Positions 36,875 to 44,578 of a stretch of DNA of 64,000 nucleotides are shown here, one piece after another. The translations under genes and the position numbers were made by a program. The notes below the pieces were generated by a model. The model saw nothing but the letters and a program-made list of their open reading frames with translations. It searched no databases and was not told the DNA's origin. Source of the stretch: CAVXYG01 sp963766005 (lineage in GTDB: Bacteria > Actinomycetota > Actinomycetes > S36-B12 > GCA-2699445); NCBI GenBank assembly GCA_963766005.1, contig CAVXYG010000008.1, positions 434,001 through 498,000 of the forward strand, written 5' to 3'. How positions within the stretch are numbered: position 1 is the stretch's first letter; each line of letters starts with the position of its first letter.

Positions 36875-37320
36875 TCCTGCGCCGTCTGCTCCCGGCATCG
36901 GATCGCACGGGGGACGGGGGCAGCGCGATCGTGGAGTTCGTGCTCTTCGCGGTCGTGGCGATCGTTCCGCTCGCCTGGGCTGCGCTGGCGCTGCAGCAGC
37001 TGGTCGCCGTGCACCAAGCGACACAGGTGGCCGCGGGCGAGTCGTTGCGCGCCTTTCTGTCGGCGCCGTCGGAAGCTGCCGGCCACGAGCGTGCCCAGGT
37101 TGCCGCACAACTGGCCCTCTCCGGATTTCCAGGTGTCCAGCGCTTCGCCGTCCACCTGGAATGCGGGGCGGACCCGTGCCTGCAGCCCGGCGCCTCGGTC
37201 CGGTCGAACGTGTCCGTCGCCGCAGAGCTGCCGCAGATCCCGATCCTGGGTGTCGTGCCGTCGCTGTCCGCGCGGGCCGAGCAGTATGGAGTCGTGGATG
37301 CCTTCGCCGCTGCACGATGA
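36871..37320 (+). CDS. Second TadE-like pseudopilin
   Basis: This 149-residue protein has a short charged N-terminus, then DGGSAIVEFVLFAVVAIVPL, again a TadE-type helix with the conserved Glu. The C-terminal part contains two cysteines (Cys-Gly-Ala-Asp-Pro-Cys) that could form a disulfide outside the cell. GTG 36871 overlaps the previous stop. The next gene's start lies inside its 3' end, so the operon is tightly packed. Confidence 0.82.
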   Translation: MILRRLLPASDRTGDGGSAIVEFVLFAVVAIVPLAWAALALQQLVAVHQATQVAAGESLRAFLSAPSEAAGHERAQVAAQLALSGFPGVQRFAVHLECGADPCLQPGASVRSNVSVAAELPQIPILGVVPSLSARAEQYGVVDAFAAAR

Positions 37321-37750
37321 CCGAGGCACGCTGCTGTTGCTGCACCTGTTGCTGGTCGGTGCAGTGCTGACCGCCATCACGGTGATCGCGGACGTCGGAT
37401 CCGTGATCGGCGCCCGTCAGGAGCTGGCGGCCACCGCCGACCAGGCGGCCATCGCGGGGGCTCAGGCGATTGATCTCGATGCGTACTACGCAGGCGGCGC
37501 CGCAGGACTGGCCGAGGTCGCCCTGCATCCCGCATCCGCCGAGGCTGCCGTCCGGCGCTACCTCGCCCCGGCGATCGCTGCCGAGCAGCAGTCTGGGCTC
37601 GAGGTCGTCGCGGTCACGGTGGCGGCCGGCGAGGTGACGGTCCGGCTGCGCTCGCGGGCGGACCTGCCCTTCAGCTCAGGCCTCGGTCTGCCCTCGGTCC
37701 CGGTGACCGCACAGGCGAGCGCGCGGCTGCTGATCCAACCTGTCCGGTGA
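37298..37750 (+). CDS. TadG-like/Rv3654-type secreted pilus-associated protein
   Basis: This roughly 150-residue protein starts with DDRGTLLLLHLLLVGAVL, a helix of the TadE/G-like type. It is followed by the segment ARQELAATADQAAIAGAQAI, which is characteristic of putative Flp-pilus-assembly TadG-like proteins. The rest is a small beta-rich extracytoplasmic domain. ATG 37298 is the likely start; ATG 37286 is also possible. It overlaps the upstream gene by 23 bases and its stop overlaps the GTG of prfB, so it ends the tad operon. Confidence 0.75.
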   Translation: MPSPLHDDRGTLLLLHLLLVGAVLTAITVIADVGSVIGARQELAATADQAAIAGAQAIDLDAYYAGGAAGLAEVALHPASAEAAVRRYLAPAIAAEQQSGLEVVAVTVAAGEVTVRLRSRADLPFSSGLGLPSVPVTAQASARLLIQPVR

Positions 37751-38874
37751 GCGTACCCTTGGGCGTTGTGGCGGACATCGACATTGCAGCGCGGCTGGCC
37801 GAACTCGACGCAACTCTGGGCAGTGTGGAGAAGGTCATCGATCCCGAGGCGCTGCGGGAGCAGATCGCCGACCTCGAACGGCAGGCCTCGGCCCCGGATC
37901 TGTGGGACGACCAGGCCCGGGCGCAGTCGGTGACGTCGCGGCTGTCGCTGCTGCAGAGCGATGTGGAGCGCGTGCTGGACCTGCGCTCCCGGCTCGACGA
38001 CGTCGGAGTGCTCGCCGATCTGGCCGCCGAGGAGGGCGACCTGGACGCCCTGGCCGAGGCCCAGGCCGAGATCGATGCGTTGGCCGAGCAGATTGCCGCG
38101 CTGGAGGTGCGCACGCTGCTGGCGGGGGAGTACGACGAGCGCGAGGCGCTGGTGACCATCCGCTCCGAGGCTGGCGGGGTCGATGCCGCCGACTGGGCGG
38201 AGATGCTGCTGCGCATGTACCTGCGCTACTGCGAGCGGATGGGCTGGCCGACCGAAGTCTTCGACATCTCCTACGCCGAGGAGGCCGGGATCAAGTCGGC
38301 CACCTTCCAGGTGAAGGTGCCCTACGCCTACGGCACGCTGTCGGTGGAGCAGGGCACGCATCGTCTGGTGCGGATCTCGCCGTTCGACAACCAGGGACGT
38401 CGGCAGACCTCGTTCGCCGGTGTGGAGGTGCTCCCGGTCACCGAGCAGACCGATCACATCGATATCCCCGAGAACGAGATCCGCATCGACGTCTTCCGGT
38501 CCTCCGGCCCGGGTGGCCAGAGCGTGAACACGACCGATTCCGCCGTGCGGATCACGCACCTGCCGACCGGCACGGTCGTCTCCTGCCAGAACGAGAAGAG
38601 CCAGATCCAGAACCGCGCCGCCGCCATGCAGGTGCTGCAGTCGCGCCTGCTCGAGCGGCGCCGGCAGGAGGAGCGTGCCCAGATGGACGCCCTCAAGGGA
38701 GACAGCGCCGGCTCGTGGGGCAACCAGATGCGCTCCTACGTGCTGCACCCGTACCAGATGGTCAAGGATCTGCGCACCGACTACGAGACCGGCAACACCG
38801 GCGCGGTGCTTGACGGAGGGATCGATGGCCTCATCGAGGCCGGCATCCGGTGGCGCCGCAGCGAGGCCGAGTAG
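37747..38874 (+). CDS. prfB: Peptide chain release factor 2
   Basis: RF2 terminates translation at UGA and UAA. The 375-residue protein has the GGQ catalytic loop in SSGPGGQSVNTTDSAVRITH (about 256-258) and the RF2 codon-recognition segment VRISPFDNQGRRQTSFAGVE with the SPF tripeptide. The reading frame is continuous, so the programmed +1 frameshift of many bacterial prfB genes is absent. The start could be GTG 37747 (overlapping the tadG-like stop) or GTG 37768, which lies eight bases after a TACCCT element and would be leaderless. The order prfB-ftsE-ftsX-M23-smpB is conserved in actinobacteria. Confidence 0.95.
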   Translation: MSVPLGVVADIDIAARLAELDATLGSVEKVIDPEALREQIADLERQASAPDLWDDQARAQSVTSRLSLLQSDVERVLDLRSRLDDVGVLADLAAEEGDLDALAEAQAEIDALAEQIAALEVRTLLAGEYDEREALVTIRSEAGGVDAADWAEMLLRMYLRYCERMGWPTEVFDISYAEEAGIKSATFQVKVPYAYGTLSVEQGTHRLVRISPFDNQGRRQTSFAGVEVLPVTEQTDHIDIPENEIRIDVFRSSGPGGQSVNTTDSAVRITHLPTGTVVSCQNEKSQIQNRAAAMQVLQSRLLERRRQEERAQMDALKGDSAGSWGNQMRSYVLHPYQMVKDLRTDYETGNTGAVLDGGIDGLIEAGIRWRRSEAE

Positions 38875-39030
38875 CAACTGTCCGGGGCGGTGGCGTGCGG
38901 CCATCGGCGCAGGCACGCCAGATCCCCCCGGCTTCCCGGCGACCCGAACTGCGGGTCACGAGGGGAGCCCGTCGCATCGGCGTCCAGGGGCACTCGTCGC
39001 AGGGGCTGTCACGAGGACCCGGCACAGACA

Positions 39031-39063
39031 GAGGCCCCGGGAGGGGGGGAATCCCGGGGCCTC
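39031..39063 (+). terminator. Intrinsic terminator after prfB
   Basis: A 12-bp perfect GC-rich stem (GAGGCCCCGGGA and complement) with a 9-base purine loop. No long T-tract follows, as is usual in high-GC actinobacteria. Confidence 0.7.
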
Positions 39064-39150
39064 TCACCTGGAGGGTGACCGCGCCGTCGTGACGGCGCTG
39101 AGAGCGTCCGTGGTTGCAGGGTTGGGGGGGGGAGCCTGCCGAATCGCTCT

Positions 39151-39213
39151 GTGACGACATCATGGCGCTGCGTTACGTGACCTGCACCACATTATCATAA
39201 CGATTCGGTAACG
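39151..39213 (+). promoter_or_regulatory. Cluster of GTNAC-type motifs, possible MtrA sites upstream of ftsE
   Basis: GTGACG (39151), GTTACG (39172), GTGACC (39177), ATAACG (39197) and GTAACG (39208) occur within 63 bases. The last two form a direct repeat with an 11-bp period (ATAACG-ATTCG-GTAACG). Direct repeats of this kind are, as I recall, the reported recognition pattern of MtrA. The patch is markedly AT-richer than its surroundings and lies about 85 bases upstream of the ftsE -10. Confidence 0.45.
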
Positions 39214-39296
39214 GATGCTATCGAACCCCGGGCCTGCGACCTGCGAGGTCGACCGCGCTCGACAAACGGTCCATCAGGAACTGCGCGTCAGCCGTC

Positions 39297-39302
39297 TACA
39301 CT
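39297..39302 (+). promoter_or_regulatory. -10 element TACACT of the ftsE-ftsX operon
   Basis: TACACT lies 59 bases before GTG 39362, giving a short 5' leader with a GGGGG-rich ribosome site. Confidence 0.4.
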
Positions 39303-39361
39303 CAAGCGGTGCGGTATCGATGGTCGGCCGTGCTTCGGTCCGCTGAACGAGGGGGTGTCCG

Positions 39362-40051
39362 GTGATCGACTTCGAACATGTGACGAAGCGATACCCGACC
39401 CAGCTGCGTCCGGCCCTGCAAGACGTCAGCCTGCGCATCGACCGCGGCGAGTTCGCCTTCCTGGTCGGTGCGTCCGGCTCCGGGAAGTCCACCATGCTGC
39501 GGCTGATCCTGCGCGAGGAGCAGTCGGACACCGGGGTCGTCCATGTCGCGGGCAAGGACGTGGCGACGCTCCCGTCGTGGCGGGTGCCGCACCTGCGGCG
39601 CCAGATCGGCACCGTCTTCCAGGACTTCCGACTGCTGCCGGGCAAGACCGTGGAGCAGAACGTCGCGTTCGCCCTGCAGGTGATCGGCCGACCCCGCAGC
39701 CACATCCGCCAGGTGGTGCCCGAGGTGCTCGATCTCGTCGGGCTGGACGGCAAGGAGAAGCGGCTGCCGAACGAGCTGTCGGGCGGCGAGCAGCAGCGGG
39801 TGGCGATCGCGCGCGCCTATGCCAACCGGCCCACGATCCTCTTGGCCGACGAGCCCACCGGCAACCTCGATCCGGAGACCTCGATCGGGATCCTGCGGCT
39901 GCTGGACCGCATCAACCGCACCGGGACGACTGTGCTGATGGCGACCCACGACGCCGACCTGGTCGACCAGGCCCGGCGCCGGGTCATCGAATTGCGCGAG
40001 GGCCAGCTGCAGCGCGATCAGGCCCGCGGCGTCTACGGCTATACGCTCTGA
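39362..40051 (+). CDS. ftsE: Cell division ATP-binding protein FtsE
   Basis: FtsE is the ATPase of the FtsEX complex that links division to activation of peptidoglycan hydrolases. The 229-residue protein has Walker A GASGSGKST (36-44), the ABC signature LSGGEQQRVAIARA (about 139-152) and Walker B ILLADEPTGNLDP. GTG 39362 has a G-rich ribosome site. ftsX follows after 12 bases. Its promoter region carries candidate MtrA sites. Confidence 0.96.
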   Translation: MIDFEHVTKRYPTQLRPALQDVSLRIDRGEFAFLVGASGSGKSTMLRLILREEQSDTGVVHVAGKDVATLPSWRVPHLRRQIGTVFQDFRLLPGKTVEQNVAFALQVIGRPRSHIRQVVPEVLDLVGLDGKEKRLPNELSGGEQQRVAIARAYANRPTILLADEPTGNLDPETSIGILRLLDRINRTGTTVLMATHDADLVDQARRRVIELREGQLQRDQARGVYGYTL

Positions 40052-40063
40052 GCGGGAGGACGC

Positions 40064-40969
40064 ATGCGGGCACGGTTCGTCGTCAACGAGGTTCTGGTCG
40101 GGCTGCGGCGCAACTTCACGATGACGATGGCACTGATCGTCACCATCGCCATCTCCTTGGCGCTGCTGGGCACCGGGCTGCTCGTGCGCCAGCAGGTGGA
40201 CCAGATGAAGGGCTTCTGGTTCGACAAGGTCGAGGTCTCGCTGTTCCTCTGCACCCGCAACAGCGACGTCCCGTCCTGCGCCGGCGCGGTGACCGCAGAG
40301 CAGCGCGAGCAGATCCGCGATGACCTCGAATCCCTGGCGCCGCTGGTCCAGGAGGTCTACTTCGAGAGCGCCGATGAGGCCTTCGAACGCTTCCAGGAGC
40401 AGTTCAGCGGCAGCCCCATCGCCGAGAGCGCGACCGCGGAGGACCTGGGGCAGAGCTTCCGGGTGAAGCTGTCCGATCCCGACCGGTACGCCCTCATCAC
40501 CTCGGCGTTCACCGGCGTGCCCGGGGTGGAGCGCGTGGACGACCAGAAGCAGGTACTGGACAAACTCTTCCGCCTGCTCGACGGATTGCAGGTCGTGGCA
40601 CTGTTCATCGCCGGAGCCATGCTCGTCGTCACGCTGCTGCTCGTGGGCAACACCATGCGACTGGCGGCGCACAGCCGGCAGCGCGAGACCGGCATCATGC
40701 GGCTGGTCGGCGCATCCAAGTGGTACATCCAGATGCCGTTCATCCTGGAGTCGGTGATTGCTGCGGTGGTCGGGGGGCTGCTCGCCGTCGGGGCGCTGGC
40801 CGGCATCAAGGTCGTCCTCGTCGACGGCTTCCTGGCGCCGAACTTCCGGTTCACGCCGTTCGTGGGGTGGGACACGGTCTGGGCCGTGGCGCTGGCGGTC
40901 TTCGTCATCGGAGTCGCACTGGCGGGCAGTGCGGCCTTCGTCTCGCTGCGCCGGTACCTGAAGGTGTGA
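40064..40969 (+). CDS. ftsX: Cell division protein FtsX
   Basis: FtsX is the membrane partner of FtsE. The 301-residue protein has one N-terminal transmembrane helix (about 20-42), a large extracytoplasmic loop (about 45-175, with two cysteines in LFLCTRNSDVPSCAGA) that in relatives contacts hydrolases, and three more helices with the FtsX/MacB-like segment RQRETGIMRLVGASKWYI. ATG 40064 has a good ribosome site (GGGAGGA). Downstream is a hairpin and then an M23 peptidase gene whose product is a plausible target of FtsEX. Confidence 0.95.
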   Translation: MRARFVVNEVLVGLRRNFTMTMALIVTIAISLALLGTGLLVRQQVDQMKGFWFDKVEVSLFLCTRNSDVPSCAGAVTAEQREQIRDDLESLAPLVQEVYFESADEAFERFQEQFSGSPIAESATAEDLGQSFRVKLSDPDRYALITSAFTGVPGVERVDDQKQVLDKLFRLLDGLQVVALFIAGAMLVVTLLLVGNTMRLAAHSRQRETGIMRLVGASKWYIQMPFILESVIAAVVGGLLAVGALAGIKVVLVDGFLAPNFRFTPFVGWDTVWAVALAVFVIGVALAGSAAFVSLRRYLKV

Positions 40970-41065
40970 GCCGTCGCCGTGGCGGTCCGTGGTGGTGCTC
41001 GACGAGTCCGAAGTGCGCACCGGCCCGGGACGTGGAGCACCTGCCGTCGGCGGACTGTCCCCGCA

Positions 41066-41087
41066 CTGCGACGCACCGAAGTCGCAG
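41066..41087 (+). terminator. Possible terminator after ftsX
   Basis: CTGCGAC and its complement form a 7-bp stem with an 8-base loop, followed by CCTTCTT. It would separate ftsX from the M23 gene transcriptionally. Confidence 0.4.
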
Positions 41088-41110
41088 CCTTCTTGCCGGG
41101 AACGGCCCCT

Positions 41111-41127
41111 GTGACGGTATTGTGACA
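41111..41127 (+). promoter_or_regulatory. GTGAC direct repeat, possible MtrA site upstream of the M23 peptidase
   Basis: GTGACG and GTGACA are separated by GTATT, an 11-bp period identical to that of the repeat upstream of ftsE. It lies 26 bases before ATG 41154, close to or within the promoter. Confidence 0.45.
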
Positions 41128-41153
41128 CTTTACGGGCAGGGGAAGAGGTGCGC

Positions 41154-42461
41154 ATGACGGTGATCCGACGGGCACAAGGCGCAGGGCAGGGCGCGCTGCG
41201 CAGTCCCTGGCGCCGGCTCGTCACCGCGGGCCTTGCTGGTGCGCTGGCCCTGACGGTCACCACCGGCGGCATCGCCCCCACCGCGGCCCAGGACCGCCAG
41301 TCCGACATCGAGCAGAAGATCGATGCCGCAAGCGACAACCTCAAGGATGCCAACGCAGCCGTCGCCGCGGCCGCAGCCGACCTCGAGCAGGCGCAGGCGC
41401 AACTGCCCCCGGCGCAGCAGAAACTCGATCAAGCCGTCGCCCGGGAGCAGGCCGCGCGCAAGGCCCACGAGGAGGCCGTTGCCGCCTACGAGCAGGCCAC
41501 GGCCGAGTTCGAGGCCGCACAGCAGCGGTTGATCCTGATCGAAGAGCAGTACGAGGACCTGCGCTCCAACGTCGGGGACTTCGCCCGGCGCGCATACCAG
41601 ATGGGCCCCTTCGCCGAGATCGAAATGGTGCTCGACGCGTCCGATCCGATCGAACTGACCGACCGCCTCGCCGCGATCCGCTCGGTGAGCAAGGCGAGCA
41701 ATCAGGCCCTGGGCGACATGGCCACCAACCGCGCCGATCAGGCCTACGTCGAGATGCGCATGGAGGCGCTGCGGGAGCTCGCCGAGGAGAAGCGCGTGCT
41801 CGCCGAGGAGAAGCTCAAGGAAGCCGAGCAGGCCCGCGAGGAGGCCGCCGCGGCGAAGGCGCTGATCGACCAGCTCATCGCGCAGCGGGACGCGGCGCTG
41901 GCCGTGGCTGAGGCGCAGCGGGCGTCGGTGCAGGGCCAGTACGCCCAACTCCGCGACGAGCAGGCGCGCATCGCCGCCGCAGCTCAGGCCGCCGCCGAAC
42001 TGGCGCAACGGGCAGCTGCCGCCGGCGGCGCGGGCGCATGGTCGAGCGCTGACGGGTTCATCTGGCCGATCACCGGCGGCGGGATCGCTCAGATGAGCGG
42101 GCCCCGAATCCACCCGGTCTACGGCTACCGGTCCTGCCACACCGGCCTCGATGTCCGCGGCGGCTCGGGGACGCCGATTCTCGCCGTCCAATCGGGCGTC
42201 GTCGCCAGTATCAACCGTGGGGGCCCCTACGGGCTGCACACGATCGTCGCCCACGGCGGCGGCGTGGCCAGTTTCTACGCCCACCAGTCCCGCACCGTCG
42301 TCTCACCCGGGCAGCGAGTGAACAAGGGCGACGTGGTCGGCTATGTCGGCTCCACCGGCTGGGTGACCGGGCCGCACCTGCACTTCGAGATCCATGTCAA
42401 CGGCGTGCCGTTCGATCCGATGGGCTGGTACGGCCAGAGCAAGCGCGCGATCGCCTGCTGA
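41154..42461 (+). CDS. Secreted M23 family peptidoglycan endopeptidase with coiled coil
   Basis: This 435-residue protein has an N-terminal signal sequence (hydrophobic core LVTAGLAGALALTVTTGGIA, cleavage near TAAQ). A long helical coiled-coil region follows (about 40-290, very rich in Ala, Glu and Gln), then a C-terminal LytM/M23 domain. The zinc residues are present: HTGLD (His329, Asp333) and HLH (His408, His410), so it should be active, unlike EnvC-type activators. It would cut peptide cross-links in peptidoglycan. The coiled coil and position after ftsEX suggest FtsEX-controlled activity. ATG 41154 has the ribosome site GGAAGAGG; GTG 41148 is an alternative. Confidence 0.9.
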   Translation: MTVIRRAQGAGQGALRSPWRRLVTAGLAGALALTVTTGGIAPTAAQDRQSDIEQKIDAASDNLKDANAAVAAAAADLEQAQAQLPPAQQKLDQAVAREQAARKAHEEAVAAYEQATAEFEAAQQRLILIEEQYEDLRSNVGDFARRAYQMGPFAEIEMVLDASDPIELTDRLAAIRSVSKASNQALGDMATNRADQAYVEMRMEALRELAEEKRVLAEEKLKEAEQAREEAAAAKALIDQLIAQRDAALAVAEAQRASVQGQYAQLRDEQARIAAAAQAAAELAQRAAAAGGAGAWSSADGFIWPITGGGIAQMSGPRIHPVYGYRSCHTGLDVRGGSGTPILAVQSGVVASINRGGPYGLHTIVAHGGGVASFYAHQSRTVVSPGQRVNKGDVVGYVGSTGWVTGPHLHFEIHVNGVPFDPMGWYGQSKRAIAC

Positions 42462-42502
42462 GGCCCGAACTGCGGGACGCCGGGAGTGCGGCCGATCCCG
42501 CA

Positions 42503-42508
42503 TAGACT
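42503..42508 (+). promoter_or_regulatory. -10 element TAGACT before smpB
   Basis: TAGACT lies 41 bases upstream of ATG 42550, in the short gap after the M23 gene. Confidence 0.35.
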
Positions 42509-42549
42509 GTGCTCGCCATCGTCAACAGCGATCCCACGAGGGGGTGACC

Positions 42550-43029
42550 ATGCCCCGTGAGCAGGGCCGCAAGCCGATCGCGGTCAACCGCAAAGCACGG
42601 CACGACTACAGCATCCTGGACACCTACGAGTGCGGGATCGTGCTGACCGGAACCGAGGTCAAGTCGCTGCGTGCCGGAAGGGCGACGCTTGGCGACGGCT
42701 ACGCCGTGGTCACCGACGGAGAGATCTGGCTGCAAGGGGTCCACATCCCCGAGTACGCCCAGGGCACCTGGACCAACCACGCTCCCCGTCGGCAGCGCAA
42801 GCTGCTGCTGCACCGAGCCGAGATCGAGAAGATCGTGGCCAAGCTGCGCGATACCGGGCTGACGCTCATCCCGCTGTCCCTCTACTTCGCCGACGGGTAC
42901 GCGAAGGTCGAACTGGGCGTCGCGAAGGGTCGCAAGGCCCACGACAAGCGGCACGCCATCGCCGAGCGGGACGCCAAGCGGGAGGTCGCGCGCGCCGTGG
43001 GCCGCCGCCGCAAGGGGCGCGAGGACTGA
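42550..43029 (+). CDS. smpB: SsrA-binding protein SmpB
   Basis: SmpB binds tmRNA and brings it to stalled ribosomes for trans-translation. The 159-residue protein has NRKARHDYSILDTYECGIVL, GTEVKSLRAGRATLGDGYAV and the basic C-terminal tail DAKREVARAVGRRRKGR that mimics mRNA in the ribosome. ATG 42550 has a ribosome site GAGGGGGTGA. Its RNA partner ssrA is 3.4 kb downstream, separated by two metabolic genes. Confidence 0.96.
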   Translation: MPREQGRKPIAVNRKARHDYSILDTYECGIVLTGTEVKSLRAGRATLGDGYAVVTDGEIWLQGVHIPEYAQGTWTNHAPRRQRKLLLHRAEIEKIVAKLRDTGLTLIPLSLYFADGYAKVELGVAKGRKAHDKRHAIAERDAKREVARAVGRRRKGRED

Positions 43030-43123
43030 CACCAACCAGTCCCGAGTCACCGGCGCCCTCACGCCCGCCGCCATGTCCAGCTCCACCCAGTTGGCTGGAC
43101 CGTCCAAGGCCGCGGAGTGCGCA

Positions 43124-43129
43124 TAGGGT
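43124..43129 (+). promoter_or_regulatory. -10 element TAGGGT of the lyase/kinase operon
   Basis: TAGGGT is 19 bases before ATG 43149, with a ribosome site GGAGTGGAGG between them. The two-gene unit thus seems independent of smpB. Confidence 0.35.
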
Positions 43130-43148
43130 GTGCAGGAGTGGAGGTGCC

Positions 43149-44576
43149 ATGGCCGACGACGGTTTCGAGCGGTTGCTGAACGACTTCTATCCCTACCGCG
43201 GTTCGACGGAGACCTACCGCCGAATCCCATACACAGGACGCTCCCGGAAGCAGGTCGCCGAGCTCATCCACGGCCTCGCCGAGCGCGAGGACGAGATGGG
43301 CGACGAGGGCAGGGTCTCCGGCAGCCTGTACTCCGGCGACCACGAGCACTACCGCTTCCTCACCGAGGTGTTCGGCGACTTCGCCCATGCCAACGTGCTG
43401 CAGCGCGACATGTACCCCTCGGCCACGAAATTCGAGGGCGAGATCATCTCGATGGTCGCCGAGCTGCTGCAAGGAGACCCCGCCACAGGGGTGTGCGGCG
43501 TGATCACCGGTGGCGGCTCGGAGAGCCTCATCAGCGCGATGTACGCCTACCGGGAGCAAGCGGCGGCGCGTGGTGTGACCCGGCCCAACATCGTGCTGCC
43601 CACGACTGCGCACGTCGCAATGAACAAGGGTGCGCACTGGATGGGCATCGAGGTCCGACCCGTGCCCGTGGGAGCGGACCACCTTGCCGACGTGGATGCG
43701 GCAGCCGAACTCGTCGACGACAACACCATCGCACTGGTGGGCAGCGCGGGGAATTACCCGCACGGACTCATCGACCCCATCGAGGCGCTGTCGGACCTCG
43801 CGCTGTCGCGGGGCGTCGGGCTCCACGTCGACGGTTGCCTCGGCGGCCTCCTGCTGCCGTGGATCGAGCGGAACGGCCACGACGTGCCGCCCTGGGACTT
43901 CCGAGTCCCCGGCGTGACCTCGATCTCCGCCGACACGCACAAGTACGGCTACGCGCTCAAGGGCACCTCGGTGCTGCTCTACCGCTCCAAGCAGCTGCGC
44001 CAGCATCAGTACTTCACCTTCCCGGATTGGCCGGGTGGGCTGTACCTCTCGCCGGGTCTGGCCGGCTCGCGCAGCGGCGGGCTCATCGCCTCCACGTGGG
44101 CGGCGCTGGTGGCGACCGGCAAGGAGAAGTTCCTCCAGTACGCCGACGACATCTACGACACCGCGCAGGCCATCCGGGCCGGAGTCGAGGCGATCCCCGA
44201 GCTGGAGGTGATCGGCAACCCGATCTTCCTGGTGGCCTTCCAGGCTGCGCAGACGCGTGACCCCATCGACGTCTACCTGGTCAACGATGCGTTGAAGGAG
44301 GCCGGCTGGCGCTTGAACTCGCTGCAGTTGCCGCCCGCGCTGCACTTCTGCGTCACGCGGCCCAACACCCGGCCGGGGGTGGCCGAGGACTTCATCGAGG
44401 CCCTGCAGTACGCGGTGCAGTATGCCGTGAAGCACCGCGGCGCAGCTGCTCAGAGCGGGGCGATGTACGGCTTCGGCGGCACGCCCGAGGGCAATGCCAC
44501 CGTCAACCAGATCATGGCCGGCGTGCTGGACATCATGCAGGATGTGGCTCCCGAGGCTGAGGCCAGGGACCGATAG
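43149..44576 (+). CDS. PLP-dependent lyase of the sphingosine-1-phosphate lyase/group II decarboxylase family
   Basis: This 475-residue protein has the fold-type I PLP signature ISADTHKYGYALKGTSVLLY with the Schiff-base Lys265. It also has VCGVITGGGSESLISAMYAY, LHVDGCLGGLLLPW (the Asp that contacts the pyridine nitrogen) and a C-terminal half with LNSLQLPPALHFCVTRPN. These match sphingosine-1-phosphate lyase-like proteins, which split a phosphorylated long-chain base into an aldehyde and phosphoethanolamine. Glutamate/tyrosine decarboxylases are more distant. There is no N-terminal membrane anchor, unlike the eukaryotic enzyme. The true substrate is unknown. It is followed after two bases by an FGGY kinase gene. 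Confidence 0.85.
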   Translation: MADDGFERLLNDFYPYRGSTETYRRIPYTGRSRKQVAELIHGLAEREDEMGDEGRVSGSLYSGDHEHYRFLTEVFGDFAHANVLQRDMYPSATKFEGEIISMVAELLQGDPATGVCGVITGGGSESLISAMYAYREQAAARGVTRPNIVLPTTAHVAMNKGAHWMGIEVRPVPVGADHLADVDAAAELVDDNTIALVGSAGNYPHGLIDPIEALSDLALSRGVGLHVDGCLGGLLLPWIERNGHDVPPWDFRVPGVTSISADTHKYGYALKGTSVLLYRSKQLRQHQYFTFPDWPGGLYLSPGLAGSRSGGLIASTWAALVATGKEKFLQYADDIYDTAQAIRAGVEAIPELEVIGNPIFLVAFQAAQTRDPIDVYLVNDALKEAGWRLNSLQLPPALHFCVTRPNTRPGVAEDFIEALQYAVQYAVKHRGAAAQSGAMYGFGGTPEGNATVNQIMAGVLDIMQDVAPEAEARDR

Positions 44577-44578
44577 CG

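Larger units (their letters stand above)
38875..39361. other. Intergenic region between prfB and ftsE
   Basis: About 490 bases with no credible gene. It holds the prfB terminator (39031-39063), a G-tract, an unusually AT-rich patch near 39187-39220 with GTNAC-type repeats, and the ftsE promoter. Confidence 0.6.

Noticed and set aside
37747..37860. Programmed frameshift in prfB
   Set aside because: The frame is continuous from GTG 37747 through the gene and no in-frame TGA precedes the main body, so RF2 autoregulation by frameshifting is absent.
41154..42461. M23 protein as a catalytically dead EnvC-type activator
   Set aside because: All zinc ligands (HxxxD and HxH) are present, so an active peptidase is more likely.
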